Positions 7,892-17,441 are shown, counted from the first letter of the stretch. The stretch: DNA of 64,000 nt from Candidatus Poribacteria bacterium (GCA_003635265.1 PYIZ01000039.1:1-64000); one strand, 5' to 3'. Translations and numbers: made by a program. The notes: a model not told the origin generated them from the sequence alone.

Positions 7892-8491
7892 GTGAAACAC
7901 ACCGATTTGGTTGTCTTGGGTAAAGTCACGGGCATGAAGTTTATTCTGCTACCCGATCGTTCAAAATGCTCAACATCTATTAGTATCAGAGTGGAGTCCG
8001 TGATAAAAGGCGATAAAGCGGTCGAGGACGGCACTTTGAGATTTACAGTTTGGGGCGATGCGGGTGTCGAAACATACAGAGACACGCCAACAGTCTGTGA
8101 ATTTACATCTAACGAGCGGGTATTACTCTTTCTGAATGGATCTAACGATAATTATGCGCTCCGTCTTTGGACTAGGGGCAAAGTAACGGTGAACGATAAT
8201 CAGGTGCTTTTCCCTTATACCTTTGAGCGGAAGATATTCTCGGAGCAATACAACGAGATGGGAGAGATACCTGTTGAATCGGGGGTTGAGCTCCCATTAG
8301 ATTTAGTTGTCACGGTCGCTGAGGCGTCTATCAAGGATTACAAGGCAATAGAGGTATTAGAGAAAAAGGTGGCGATAAGCGTTTCTGATATGCCGGTCGA
8401 TGATCACCCCAAAGTTACTGCCGAGCTGTATAAGTGGGTTGAGGAAAAAGCCGAGCAAATCCTTAAAAAGAAACCTGACGATAAGCAGTAA
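7892..8491 (+). CDS. Hypothetical protein, probably 5'-frameshifted secreted protein
   Basis: 199 residues from a GTG at 7892 with no ribosome-binding site. The body starts abruptly in what looks like the first strand of a soluble domain (TDLVVLGKVTGM), followed by beta-rich sequence and a basic C-terminal helix ending LKKKPDD. A far better start, GTG at 7813 with GGAGG upstream, opens a 21-codon signal-peptide-like frame (KNIKAVAHSVLNFYISIMAV) that stops at 7876-7878 in a different frame. Joining the two by a frameshift near 7876 would give a normal secreted protein. I recognise no named family for the body. Confidence 0.55.
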   Translation: MKHTDLVVLGKVTGMKFILLPDRSKCSTSISIRVESVIKGDKAVEDGTLRFTVWGDAGVETYRDTPTVCEFTSNERVLLFLNGSNDNYALRLWTRGKVTVNDNQVLFPYTFERKIFSEQYNEMGEIPVESGVELPLDLVVTVAEASIKDYKAIEVLEKKVAISVSDMPVDDHPKVTAELYKWVEEKAEQILKKKPDDKQ

Positions 8492-8522
8492 CTGGCAAGG
8501 GGCAAGGGAGTTTCAGTGACCG

Positions 8523-8789
8523 ATGAAAAAGAAGAAACCGTGGATCGCTTTTGTGCTGTCGCTGCTTGTCTGTGGTTTTGGGCAATTCTATAACGGGCAT
8601 CTGCTCAAAGGGGGCGTTCAGTTCCTTATCCCGATGGTGCTACTTGTTGAAGGTGTTGCGTTCCCTACAGGTGTCCTTCTCTGGCTTTTGCCTGAAAAAT
8701 TAAAGGGCGTGTTGTTAATCGTTAATTGGGGCTGGTCGATAATCGACGCGACACTATCGGCTCACAAAATAAAGGGAAAGGATTATTAA
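8523..8789 (+). CDS. Small TM2-like membrane protein
   Basis: 88 residues: basic start MKKKKPW, a first membrane segment ending CGFGQFYNGHLLKGG, and two further hydrophobic stretches ending NWGWSIIDA. The G-x-G-Q-x-Y-N-G-x-x-x-K-G turn between helices and the final W-x-x-x-D-A are the hallmarks of TM2-like proteins of bacteria. Function of these is not established. It starts 31 bases after the preceding gene and may share its transcript. Confidence 0.7.
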   Translation: MKKKKPWIAFVLSLLVCGFGQFYNGHLLKGGVQFLIPMVLLVEGVAFPTGVLLWLLPEKLKGVLLIVNWGWSIIDATLSAHKIKGKDY

Positions 8790-8850
8790 CTAATGGTGCG
8801 AGGTTCTGTTGGCATTTCATTGTAACTAGACAATCAAGAGGGTGCACAGA

Positions 8851-8889
8851 CGCAGGATTCTGCGTAGGGGTTGGGTCTCCCAACCCTTT
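8851..8889 (+). terminator. Tandem hairpins, possible terminator
   Basis: CGCAG/CTGCG (8851-8864) is followed by a perfect eight-base stem GGGTTGGG (8868-8875) and CCCAACCC (8879-8886) with a TCT loop and a short TTT. The short T tract makes this a moderate terminator between the small membrane protein and the TonB receptor; it could equally be a dispersed palindromic repeat. Confidence 0.5.
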
Positions 8890-8984
8890 GTTCACACCTC
8901 AGAAACGACATCCGGCTGCTGGCGTGTCGAGATATAAATCTCAACCTACAATCTACAATCAATTCAACCTAGAAGGAGATCTTG

Positions 8985-11474
8985 ATGAAAATCACATTCT
9001 GCGTTTTACTTTCAATTGTTGTGTTATATGCCTCTTCACTTACAGCACAGGAGGCAGAAGAAGATACAACCCCAGTCGTTGAGCTAGAAGAAATTGTCAC
9101 CATCGGTACTCGGGTCCCTGATCGGAGCCGACTCGATTCGCCGGTGCCCGTTGATGTCATCAGCGAAGACGAAATTCGCAAGACGGGGCATACTGAGGTG
9201 GGCCGTGTCTTGCAGACACTCGCTCCATCATTCAACTTTTCGAGCTCCTCAATCAGCGATGGTACAGACGCACTAAGGCCCGCAACGCTCCGGGGTTTAG
9301 GTCCAGACCAAGTGCTTGTACTTGTCAACGGAAAACGGCGCCACGGCAGTGCATTGATTCACGTCAACACCTCTGTTGGACGTGGCACGGCGGGGGTAGA
9401 TATGAATGCGATCCCTGCGAGTGCCATCAAGCGCATCGAAGTCCTGCGCGACGGAGCTTCGGCACAGTACGGCTCAGATGCGCTCGCCGGTGTCATCAAC
9501 ATTGTGCTCAAGGATGACTACAAAGGCGGATTCCGATCCTCCTACGGTTCCACTTACGAAGGTGACGGAGAAACATTCGTGTTGGGCGCTGACAAGGGGG
9601 TTAAATTCGGGGAAGATGGTGCCCTGCACGGAGCTTTTGAATACCGCGATCGACAACCGACCAACCGCGCCGGCTTGACGGGTGTGATTCAGTATCCCAG
9701 CACCGAAGTTGGGGAGGGTTCCCCCGTCCAGATTATGAAAGATTCCGGCAACAAAGAACACAACTTTGACCGCCAAAATTTCCGTCTCGGGGATGCAGAA
9801 TCCCGCCAGATTGCTCTTGTCCTGAATTTGGATAAGCCTATTGATAGCATTTGGGACGATGCAACTTTTTACAGTTTCCTGGATCTTTCCAATCGTCAAA
9901 ACACGAGCGCTGGGTTCTACCGAAGAGCCAATCAACTCGACCGCAACCCGGAAGGGTCTTCCTACCCCGACGGCTTCCTCCCGTTGATTAACACAGACGT
10001 GCTCGATTACTCCATTGGGGTCGGTCTTAAGCGGACTTTTTCTAGCGGTTTATTGATGGATGCAAGTGTCGTAACGGGCGGCAATACTTTTGGATTCAAC
10101 GTCAGCAATTCGCACAACGCCTCGCTTGTCACTGCGGAGGGCGCTAGTCCATCATCCGCTGATGCGGGAGATCTGCGGCTGTTTCTCAACACAGTGGGAC
10201 TCGATTTCTCACTCCCAATGAATTGGGGAAACGTTGCAGCGGGCGGTGGATTTCGTAACGACATTTATCAAATACGGGCTGGTGAAAAAGTCTCCTATCA
10301 TGACTACGATGGGCCTGGTGGTGCATCGGCTGGTATCCAAGTGTTCCCTGGATTCCAACCTTCCAATGAGGTGGACGAACTCCGAACCGCTTTCGCGTTC
10401 TACACCGATGTTGAAGTTCGACCAATCAAGGAAGTGCTTATCAATCCAGCGGCTCGCATCGAAAATTATAGTGATTTCGGATCCACAGTCAATGGGAAAT
10501 TGGCTCTGCGCTATGAACCGATCCAGATGCTTGCCCTACGAGGTTCGGCAAGCACAGGGTTTCGCGCCCCTTCGATGCAGCAACTGTACTTCAACAACGT
10601 CAGCACGCAATTTAACACCGTTAACGGTCAGTCAATCGCTCAAGAGATTGGAACGTTCCGAAATGATAGCGAGATTGCTAAAGCAGTTAGCATTCCTGAA
10701 CTGACGGAAGAAACCGCGCTCAATATGACTGCGGGATTCATCTTTCAACCATTAGATCGGTTGATGCTCACGACAGATTTTTATCGTGCTACCATCAGCG
10801 ATCGTATTATTATTAGTGGACGATTGGCAAGCGGCAATGAAGATATTCCGTCAGCAATTAGAAAGAGTCTTGAAGATTCAGGCGTTGCCGGCGCACAGTT
10901 CTTCATGAACGCTGCGGACACCCAAACACAAGGCATAGATGTTGTTGCGTCCTATGCGTATCCAGTGTTTGAGCAGGGGACACTCACGTTTAGTTTTGCT
11001 GCGAACTACACAGAAACTGAGATTACAGACGTCAATCTCCCCGCCAATCTCCCAGAATCGCTGTTCACCGAGCAAGATCGTTCTATCATTGAGACATGGC
11101 AGCCGAAAGACCGGGTTTCGATGTCAACCCGATATTCGGATAATACTATCGTTGTGGACTACTCGGTGCATCGGTACGGCGCATACACCGTGATTGATGG
11201 TGGTAAGAGTCAAACCTATATGCCTAAGTATCTGACTGATATTCAACTGAGCTACGGACTGGGTGAATATGGTCGAATCAAAATAGGTGCGAACAACCTA
11301 TTCAATGTTACCCCTGATGAAAATCAAATCGGTCAATCTCGAGGTGGAAAAATCGTGGATCCTTGGGGAAACATTGTGGTTGATTCGCCGGGCGTGTTCA
11401 CCTATTCACGGCGTTCTGCGCCGTTTGGTTTTAATGGTGGGCTTTACTATATTGGTTGGGAGCAGATGTTTTAA
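8985..11474 (+). CDS. TonB-dependent outer-membrane receptor
   Basis: About 829 residues. A signal peptide (to about residue 21, ending SSLTA) is followed by a short Glu-rich segment, a TonB-box-like VVELEEIVTIGTR, and a plug domain at about 45-165 with the classic motifs VDVISEDEIRKTG, TLRGLGPDQVLVLVNGKR, IPASAIKRIEVLRDGASAQYG and DALAGVINIVLK. The rest is a 22-strand-type barrel with TGFRAPSMQQL and a C-terminal aromatic residue (WEQMF), as required for outer-membrane insertion. Such receptors import siderophores, vitamins, sugars or oligomers using TonB energy. AAGGAG lies six bases before the ATG. The adjoining solute-binding lipoprotein may take up the same substrate. Confidence 0.95.
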   Translation: MKITFCVLLSIVVLYASSLTAQEAEEDTTPVVELEEIVTIGTRVPDRSRLDSPVPVDVISEDEIRKTGHTEVGRVLQTLAPSFNFSSSSISDGTDALRPATLRGLGPDQVLVLVNGKRRHGSALIHVNTSVGRGTAGVDMNAIPASAIKRIEVLRDGASAQYGSDALAGVINIVLKDDYKGGFRSSYGSTYEGDGETFVLGADKGVKFGEDGALHGAFEYRDRQPTNRAGLTGVIQYPSTEVGEGSPVQIMKDSGNKEHNFDRQNFRLGDAESRQIALVLNLDKPIDSIWDDATFYSFLDLSNRQNTSAGFYRRANQLDRNPEGSSYPDGFLPLINTDVLDYSIGVGLKRTFSSGLLMDASVVTGGNTFGFNVSNSHNASLVTAEGASPSSADAGDLRLFLNTVGLDFSLPMNWGNVAAGGGFRNDIYQIRAGEKVSYHDYDGPGGASAGIQVFPGFQPSNEVDELRTAFAFYTDVEVRPIKEVLINPAARIENYSDFGSTVNGKLALRYEPIQMLALRGSASTGFRAPSMQQLYFNNVSTQFNTVNGQSIAQEIGTFRNDSEIAKAVSIPELTEETALNMTAGFIFQPLDRLMLTTDFYRATISDRIIISGRLASGNEDIPSAIRKSLEDSGVAGAQFFMNAADTQTQGIDVVASYAYPVFEQGTLTFSFAANYTETEITDVNLPANLPESLFTEQDRSIIETWQPKDRVSMSTRYSDNTIVVDYSVHRYGAYTVIDGGKSQTYMPKYLTDIQLSYGLGEYGRIKIGANNLFNVTPDENQIGQSRGGKIVDPWGNIVVDSPGVFTYSRRSAPFGFNGGLYYIGWEQMF

Positions 11475-11513
11475 GTCCTTAACAACTGAGACTGACAATA
11501 GGAATATCACAAC

Positions 11514-12569
11514 ATGAACACTAAAAAAATCACAAACCTTGTGTCTATATTCGTGGTTATCATCCTCGTTGCGGGGATCACTGCCTGTGAACAACTTCAG
11601 CAACTTGTCCAACCTGTGATGCCATCGGAAGCCCACACAGAGGGCAGCCGTGTCCTCAATGTCGGTTTTTACGCCTATTTCTCGCCTGTGAGTTACAGTG
11701 CTTCAGCCGACCCAACTTCCGAGGACTTCAACATACATCTCGGCTATGAAGCAGACCTGTTGACGGCTCTCGAAGCGATGGAAGGTGTAGAATTGTCCTT
11801 TGTTCGCCACCCCATCGCGGTCTGGACGGACATCTGGCTCAAGTCCGCCGAACCAGAATACGATATTATTGGCGGTGGTATTACGATCCTCGATGCCCGC
11901 ACCAAAGATGGGACCGGCAACCAAGTGGTCACTTTCACGTCGGGGCATATCAAGTTTCGCCAATCGCTTCTGGTGCGAACCGAAGATTCACAACGCCTTG
12001 CCACCCATGCTGACCTGACGAGTGATGTGCGTGTGGGAGTGCTTGCTGGAACGACCGGGGAAGCACGGTTACTGGAACTGACAGGGCTCGTCGATGCCAA
12101 CGGTGTCCTTGCCGAGGGGATTCGCGTTGAAACACCACTCGGTACTGTCGTTGCTGATGGGACTGCCGCGTTCATGATTACCGCCGCCAACACCACTCCG
12201 AATCTGACAGAACGGAGTCATCTCTATCCACCTTCGGCAGATATGCCGCAAGTCATTTATCTTGGGCAGGAGGTTGGGGAATCGGAGCTTCTCAATGCGC
12301 TGGCTGAAGGAGAAATTGACGCGGTAGCTAGGGGAGAGATCGGAAACCTCGATGCTGTCCAGGCTGCTGGGGACGCATTCACTGTCACCGCCCTCGATGA
12401 GAAGTTTGAACTCGGCGGATTTACGCTGGCGGTCGAAGATACAGCGCTGGCTACTTACATTGATGAGAAGTTGAACTATCTGACGGATAACAGGAATATC
12501 GGCTATGCAGAATGGGTGGCAGATCCCTCGGTATTCATGCGCCGTGTCCAGATGTGGAACAATAGGTAG
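11514..12569 (+). CDS. Family 3 solute-binding lipoprotein
   Basis: 351 residues. Signal peptide with lipobox GITAC ending at about Cys25. The mature protein has the SBP_bac_3 arrangement: an opening strand LNVGFYAYFSPVSY, GYEADLLTALE, a WTDIWLKSAEPEYDIIGGGITI segment, and FTSGHIKFRQSLLVR, then the second lobe with VRVGVLAGTTGE and later LGGFTLAVEDTALATYIDEKLNYL. These proteins bind amino acids or small organic acids for ABC uptake, though some serve as sensors. No ABC permease or ATPase gene follows, so the transporter is elsewhere. Starts 40 bases after the TonB receptor. Confidence 0.87.
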   Translation: MNTKKITNLVSIFVVIILVAGITACEQLQQLVQPVMPSEAHTEGSRVLNVGFYAYFSPVSYSASADPTSEDFNIHLGYEADLLTALEAMEGVELSFVRHPIAVWTDIWLKSAEPEYDIIGGGITILDARTKDGTGNQVVTFTSGHIKFRQSLLVRTEDSQRLATHADLTSDVRVGVLAGTTGEARLLELTGLVDANGVLAEGIRVETPLGTVVADGTAAFMITAANTTPNLTERSHLYPPSADMPQVIYLGQEVGESELLNALAEGEIDAVARGEIGNLDAVQAAGDAFTVTALDEKFELGGFTLAVEDTALATYIDEKLNYLTDNRNIGYAEWVADPSVFMRRVQMWNNR

Positions 12570-12603
12570 CCTGACGTGCAGGGACACAGAAATTAGGACT
12601 TAT

Positions 12604-12708
12604 GGCAGTTAGCCATTCAATTAATCGATCAGAAGAATCAACTAATTAACTTGGTTGGTAAGAAGAATCGACTGATTAACTTAATAGATAAGGACCTGGC
12701 TGACTGCC
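12604..12708. repeat. Inverted repeat enclosing two 30-base tandem repeats
   Basis: GGCAGTTAGCCA (12604-12615) and TGGCTGACTGCC (12697-12708) match at 11 of 12 positions when paired. Between them AGAAGAATCaACTaATTAAC at 12631-12660 is repeated as AGAAGAATCgACTgATTAAC at 12661-12690 with a period of exactly 30. The left tip is preceded by ACTTAT, as at 7064, so it belongs to the TTATGGCAGTT family. Confidence 0.7.
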
Positions 12709-12750
12709 GCCATCTTGTAGGAGTCAACGATGACCTGAACGGAGCGAATC

Positions 12751-12972
12751 ATGGAATTGAATCTGATAGCGGACCTGCGGTTGGAAGTGGCACGGATACA
12801 AGATGTGATTAGGGACAATCCTACGAGTGTGAATCCAGAGCCAGTGTTAAAGGCACTTGAGAACTACGGTCGTGCATTACAAAAGAAGCAAAACGAATTG
12901 ATGCGCCGAGCTGGTGTGTATAACAGTCGGGTATCTAGGATTATTGGAGAGGCTACTTTTAAGCAGATCTAA
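12751..12972 (+). CDS. Small helical hypothetical protein
   Basis: 73 residues, charged and almost certainly helical (IADLRLEVARIQDVIRD, ALENYGRALQKKQNELMRRAG), with no signal peptide. A GGAG seven bases before the ATG supports translation. It could be a small coiled-coil adaptor. No family recognised; isolated between a repeat and a convergent SDR gene. Confidence 0.55.
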   Translation: MELNLIADLRLEVARIQDVIRDNPTSVNPEPVLKALENYGRALQKKQNELMRRAGVYNSRVSRIIGEATFKQI

Positions 12973-13023
12973 CCGCAAAGTGCTAGTAGGGATGGGACGA
13001 TAGGTGTATAGAAAAATCGTTCC

Positions 13024-13791
13024 TTACCGTGCCATCCAACCGCCATCGACTGTCAAAATATGTCCATGAATATATGAAGCCGCTTCAGATGCGAGAAAGA
13101 CCGCCGCACCTGCCATATCATCGGGCGTGCCAAACTTAGCCGCTGGGATTCGATCCATAAATTCCGCTACTCGCACCGGATCATTTAAGATCGCACCTGT
13201 CATGTCGGTTTTGATATATCCCGGTGCGATCGCATTCACATTAACCCCCTTTGAAGCCCACTCGTTGGCAAGTGCTTTCGTCAACTGGGCTATACCGCCT
13301 TTACTTGCGGCATACGCCGCGGTCCGGATGCCGCCGGAAAAGCTCAACAGTGATGCGATGTTGATAATCTTTCCGCTGCCACGCTCGACCATACTCCGTC
13401 CAACCTGTTGGGAGAGCAGCCACACCGACTTCAGGTTGACCCGTATCACATCATCCCACCGATCTTCAGGAAAATCGACGACAGCATCACGATGCGTCGT
13501 GCCGGCGTTGTTGACCAAAATATCGATCTGTCCATAAGCCGCATTCACCGCCGTAACCAGATCCGAAATACCCTCTGTTTGACTCATATCACAAGGAAAA
13601 ATCTCCACTTGAACACCAAGAGCCTGTATCTCCTGTTGTGCCTTGATGAGTGTCGATTCGGATCTTGCAACAAGCGCCAGATTCGCACCAGCACCGGCGA
13701 GGCCCATAGCGATGCCTTTACCGATCCCTCGACTCGCCCCGGTGACCAGCGCCACCCGCCCTTCTAGTGAAAAAAGGCTTAAAATTGCCAT
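13024..13791 (-). CDS. SDR-family NAD(P)-dependent oxidoreductase
   Basis: 255 residues, a classical short-chain dehydrogenase. Visible motifs: cofactor-binding TGASRGIG near residue 18, CDMSQ (Asp after beta-3), NNAGTT, catalytic Ser in NIASLLSF, YAASK with Tyr and Lys about 155-160, and the PGYIKTDM segment; ends with VDGGWMAR, typical of sugar-acid type SDRs. The closest functional styles are gluconate 5-dehydrogenase and 2-deoxygluconate 3-dehydrogenase, which interconvert keto and hydroxy sugar acids, but substrate cannot be read from sequence. GGAGGGATAGT precedes the ATG. Cytoplasmic. Fits the oxidised-sugar catabolism suggested elsewhere in the window. Confidence 0.9.
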   Translation of the reverse strand: MAILSLFSLEGRVALVTGASRGIGKGIAMGLAGAGANLALVARSESTLIKAQQEIQALGVQVEIFPCDMSQTEGISDLVTAVNAAYGQIDILVNNAGTTHRDAVVDFPEDRWDDVIRVNLKSVWLLSQQVGRSMVERGSGKIINIASLLSFSGGIRTAAYAASKGGIAQLTKALANEWASKGVNVNAIAPGYIKTDMTGAILNDPVRVAEFMDRIPAAKFGTPDDMAGAAVFLASEAASYIHGHILTVDGGWMAR

Positions 13792-13935
13792 ACTATCCCT
13801 CCAAACTGTAAATTTCCACGCTTAACCATAACTACTTAACGCTTGACACGGTAAAACAGGCGTCGGTATAATAACATAAGTTCGCATTTTCCACCATTGT
13901 CCGTCTGCAAATACAACTCTACAGAGGAAAATATC

Positions 13936-15333
13936 GTGAAAAACCGTTGCTTCTTTAGTCTTGTTGTGGCTCTTGCACTGTTTTTTCTACTTTTCGCCTG
14001 TAGCAAGGCGCAACTCCATCCCGCCGATCCGACCGACAACACCGCGTCTGGTGTCCAGTTATTAGAATCAATTGAAAATGCCTTCGTTAGTATCGCTAAA
14101 AGGAGTAACCCTGCGGTTGTTGGTGTCACTGCATCGAACGAAGAAAGGCAGGCGATCCCTCTTAGAAGGTCCGATCAACGGGAGGGGACAGGGTTTATTT
14201 TTCGCAAAGATGGCTATATTTTAACCAATAACCATGTTGTAAATGGTGCGAGGCAGGTTACAGTTCGCCTATTCGACGGCAGGGAGTTCAAGGATACCCA
14301 ATTGATTGGGGTTGACCCAAATACAGATGTCGCCGTGCTAAAAATTGATGTGCAGGAAGAGCTGCCTGTGCTTTCCTTTGCCGATTCGGATAAAGTTAGA
14401 GTCGGACAGTTTGCAATCGCAATTGGCAACCCATTCCAACTGAATTATACAGTGACCACCGGAATTGTCAGTGGAAAGGGACGCTCGCCGTTTCCAACGT
14501 TTACGATGCACTATCAAGATTTTATTCAGACCGATGCGTGGATCAACCGGGGAAACAGTGGCGGACCCTTGCTTAATATCCATGGGGAAGTCGTCGGTAT
14601 CAACTCTGCGATTCGACGTGCGGACGATTCCCCGGCAACAGCAGCAGTCAGAGCCGGTGCCGGTTTCGCTATTCCCATCAACCTTGTGAAGAAGGTCAGT
14701 GACCAACTCATTGTGAACGGACAGGTAATACGTGGGTGGCTAGGAATTTTTATGTCATCACACCCTGACGGTATCCGGGTAAATCGATTTTCCGCTCCAT
14801 CACCTGCTAGACAAGGTGGGATGGAGGTGGGTGATATCATCGTCGAATACAATGGGCAAGAAACGCGAGAAGTTCGTAAATTCAGATTCCTTATCGCCGA
14901 GTCGATGGTTGGCGAGGAGGTGATGTTTACAGTCATTCGCAATGGAGTACGCAAAAAACTCTCCGTAACGATTGGCAGGATGCCGCGACGTTTCACAGGG
15001 CTGGAAATGGAGCCAGAGTCGCCATCTTGGAAGAAACTGGGAATAACTGTCCGTGAGCTAGGTGCCTACGACTCTGAGCGTTACACCTACCTAAGTCTTG
15101 AAGATGAAGGAGTTATTGTTGAGGAGGTGCGTCCTGATGGTCCTGTCCTTAGCGCGGGGGTCCCGATCGGCACATTAATCGTGGCAGTCAACGACCAGCG
15201 AATCAAAAACATGGCGGATTATGAAAAAGCATTGGAAAACGCACTCGATAAATCGGAAATCACTTTTGAAATCAAGAATGTCTATACCGAGGAAGGAACG
15301 GAAGTGGTTACGGTTAAAATCGATCGAGAGTGA
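13936..15333 (+). CDS. HtrA/Deg-type serine protease, lipoprotein with two PDZ domains
   Basis: About 465 residues from the GTG at 13936, chosen because AGAGGA precedes it and the protein then begins with a signal peptide and lipobox LLFAC. The trypsin-like domain shows the triad: His in ILTNNHVVNGA, Asp in DPNTDVAVLKI, and Ser in RGNSGGPLLN. Two PDZ domains follow (about 260-350, with GWLGIF and GGMEVGDIIVEYNGQ; and about 375-465, with GVIVEEVRPDGP and VNDQRI). These proteases clear misfolded proteins in the cell envelope. A lipid-anchored form is less common than the soluble periplasmic DegP/DegQ. It is followed 110 bases later by a helicase gene. Confidence 0.93.
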   Translation: MKNRCFFSLVVALALFFLLFACSKAQLHPADPTDNTASGVQLLESIENAFVSIAKRSNPAVVGVTASNEERQAIPLRRSDQREGTGFIFRKDGYILTNNHVVNGARQVTVRLFDGREFKDTQLIGVDPNTDVAVLKIDVQEELPVLSFADSDKVRVGQFAIAIGNPFQLNYTVTTGIVSGKGRSPFPTFTMHYQDFIQTDAWINRGNSGGPLLNIHGEVVGINSAIRRADDSPATAAVRAGAGFAIPINLVKKVSDQLIVNGQVIRGWLGIFMSSHPDGIRVNRFSAPSPARQGGMEVGDIIVEYNGQETREVRKFRFLIAESMVGEEVMFTVIRNGVRKKLSVTIGRMPRRFTGLEMEPESPSWKKLGITVRELGAYDSERYTYLSLEDEGVIVEEVRPDGPVLSAGVPIGTLIVAVNDQRIKNMADYEKALENALDKSEITFEIKNVYTEEGTEVVTVKIDRE

Positions 15334-15443
15334 AACCTCATACCAATTTTTCTCCCCGCGTTGAGCGGATATTTTGGGAACAGCCGTTAAACAACTCCTG
15401 AACGCATCAGTTACCTGATTTCTAGCTTCCACGAAAGGGTGCG

Positions 15444-17441
15444 ATGAAAAAACATCTAGCAAATTTACGGGAAGTCCTTGGTCCCGATGGGTTGATTGCG
15501 AAACAGTTAACAGGCTATGAATTTCGACCGCAGCAGCTTGAAATGGCGGAGGCGGTCGCTAGTGCGCTGTCGTCCGATGAACACCTAGTAGTCGAAGCTG
15601 GAACAGGTGTCGGTAAAAGTTTTGCCTACCTCCTGCCGGCAATCGATCTCGCACTTAGCACCTACGAGCCGGTAGTAATTTCCACCAATACTATCAACCT
15701 GCAAGAACAGTTGATTTCCAAGGATATACCGTTTCTCCAACAGGTGCTCCCACAACCCTTCACCGCTGCACTTGCCAAAGGACGTGCAAACTACCTTTCA
15801 CGGCGTCGGCTAAATAGTCTGCTGACTTATGAACGGGGTCTATTTGATACAAAAGCAGAGGTGGATGATCTCGCTCGTATTGTGGAATGGGTTGAAGTTA
15901 CTGAAGACGGCAGTAAGGCAGACCTTGAGCCACAGCCAATGTTTGAAGTCTGGAATAAGATAGCTTCGGATACGGATAACTGCCTGCGACAGCGCTGCCC
16001 GACCTACGACACATGCTTCTATTTCAAAGCGAGGGCTCAGGTGAATGAAGCCGACCTGATTATTGTGAATCACCACCTACTTTTTGCGGATTGGGCGCTC
16101 CGAAAAACGAACCCGTATGCCGCCATATTGCCAGAGTATAGATACCTAATCATTGATGAAGCGCACCACCTTGAAGCAACCGCGACGGAACACACAAGCG
16201 TTGAGTTTAGCAATACACGGGTCAAGAGGTTTTTAGATTCTCTGTGTAATCCACAGGGGAAGGCGGGACTCTTTATCCGATTTGAATCAACGGGTTCTAT
16301 TCGACTTGTCGAGGACGCACGAGAAGAAGCAAATCAACAGTTCGATTCAATTATGAGTTGGTTGGAACAGCAAGGGGCGAGAGATCGGGGACATGGGGTC
16401 ACACAAACCGTAGATCAAGCCGATTTCGTGCACAATGTGTTGGATGCTCCTTTAAGTGAACTCCAAAGCCGGTTGAATTCGCTGAGAGATGCAGCGACAA
16501 CTGAAGACGATCAGCAGGAAATTGAAGCCCACCTGCGTCGCTGCCGTGAATTGCGTAACGACTTAGATGTGATGGTTAGCCACACATTGCCAGATTATGT
16601 CTACTGGATCAATACCTCAACGCGGGGACGCTTCGATCGGGTTGTGTTGCATGCGACCCCAATCAACGTAAGTGAAGAATTGAACACCCACCTGTTTGAA
16701 AAACTGGACAGCATCATCATGACCAGTGCCACACTGGCGACCAACCAGAATTTCGACTACTTTCGCCAACGGGTTGGTCTACCGCATTGCCGTGAATTAC
16801 TTGTCGGATCGCCCTTCAACTATCAAGAGCAGGTCGAGATCCATATCCCTTCGCGGATGCCGGATCCACGAGATCGCATCTTCACGCGGGCCGCTACCAC
16901 GCAGATCCTGAATTACCTCAGACTGACGCATGGCAAAGCCTTCGTCCTATTTACAAGTTACCGGATGATGGACGAGGTCTACGAGGAAGTTCTGCCTCAC
17001 CTTGAACAGCTTGGGATTGACGTGCTCAAGCAGGGAGAGGGGCTTTCGCGCAGCGCGATGTTGACGGAGTTCAGGGAGAACATCGATTCTGTTCTGTTTG
17101 GAACTTCCAGTTTTTGGGAGGGGGTTGATGTACGGGGCGAATCGCTCAGTAGCGTAATTATTACCAAACTACCCTTTGAAGTTCCCACACATCCGGTGAT
17201 AGAAGCGAGGGTCAAGCAAATTGAAGAGCGGGGAGGAAATCCGTTTATGGAGTTCAGCTTGCCGGAAGCGATTATTCGGTTCAAACAAGGGTTTGGACGT
17301 TTAATTCGCACCAAAACGGACACGGGAATTTTCGTTGCCCTCGATTCGCGCATCAAAACCAAGTTTTACGGTAAACAATTTTTGAGTTCGTTGCCACCTT
17401 GCAAAATCGTAGAGAGCGATTCATTGTACGATAGAATGTGA
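15444..17441 (+). CDS. dinG: DinG-family ATP-dependent DNA helicase
   Basis: 665 residues, superfamily 2 XPD-like helicase that unwinds DNA and R-loops 5' to 3'. Walker A VEAGTGVGKS at 50-59, DEAH at 238-241, motif VI FKQGFGRLIRT near the end. Three Fe-S ligand cysteines lie at 180, 185 and 191, the same spacing as Cys194, 199 and 205 of Escherichia coli DinG. The fourth ligand, Cys120 in that enzyme within NYLC, is Ser119 here (NYLSRRRL). No exonuclease domain is fused at the N-terminus, unlike the Gram-positive form. The stop codon lies in the first arm of a perfect hairpin. Confidence 0.9.
   Translation: MKKHLANLREVLGPDGLIAKQLTGYEFRPQQLEMAEAVASALSSDEHLVVEAGTGVGKSFAYLLPAIDLALSTYEPVVISTNTINLQEQLISKDIPFLQQVLPQPFTAALAKGRANYLSRRRLNSLLTYERGLFDTKAEVDDLARIVEWVEVTEDGSKADLEPQPMFEVWNKIASDTDNCLRQRCPTYDTCFYFKARAQVNEADLIIVNHHLLFADWALRKTNPYAAILPEYRYLIIDEAHHLEATATEHTSVEFSNTRVKRFLDSLCNPQGKAGLFIRFESTGSIRLVEDAREEANQQFDSIMSWLEQQGARDRGHGVTQTVDQADFVHNVLDAPLSELQSRLNSLRDAATTEDDQQEIEAHLRRCRELRNDLDVMVSHTLPDYVYWINTSTRGRFDRVVLHATPINVSEELNTHLFEKLDSIIMTSATLATNQNFDYFRQRVGLPHCRELLVGSPFNYQEQVEIHIPSRMPDPRDRIFTRAATTQILNYLRLTHGKAFVLFTSYRMMDEVYEEVLPHLEQLGIDVLKQGEGLSRSAMLTEFRENIDSVLFGTSSFWEGVDVRGESLSSVIITKLPFEVPTHPVIEARVKQIEERGGNPFMEFSLPEAIIRFKQGFGRLIRTKTDTGIFVALDSRIKTKFYGKQFLSSLPPCKIVESDSLYDRM

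Noticed and set aside
12631-12690. 30-base tandem repeats as a possible CRISPR array
   Set aside because: The units are directly adjacent with no spacers, and no cas gene is present.
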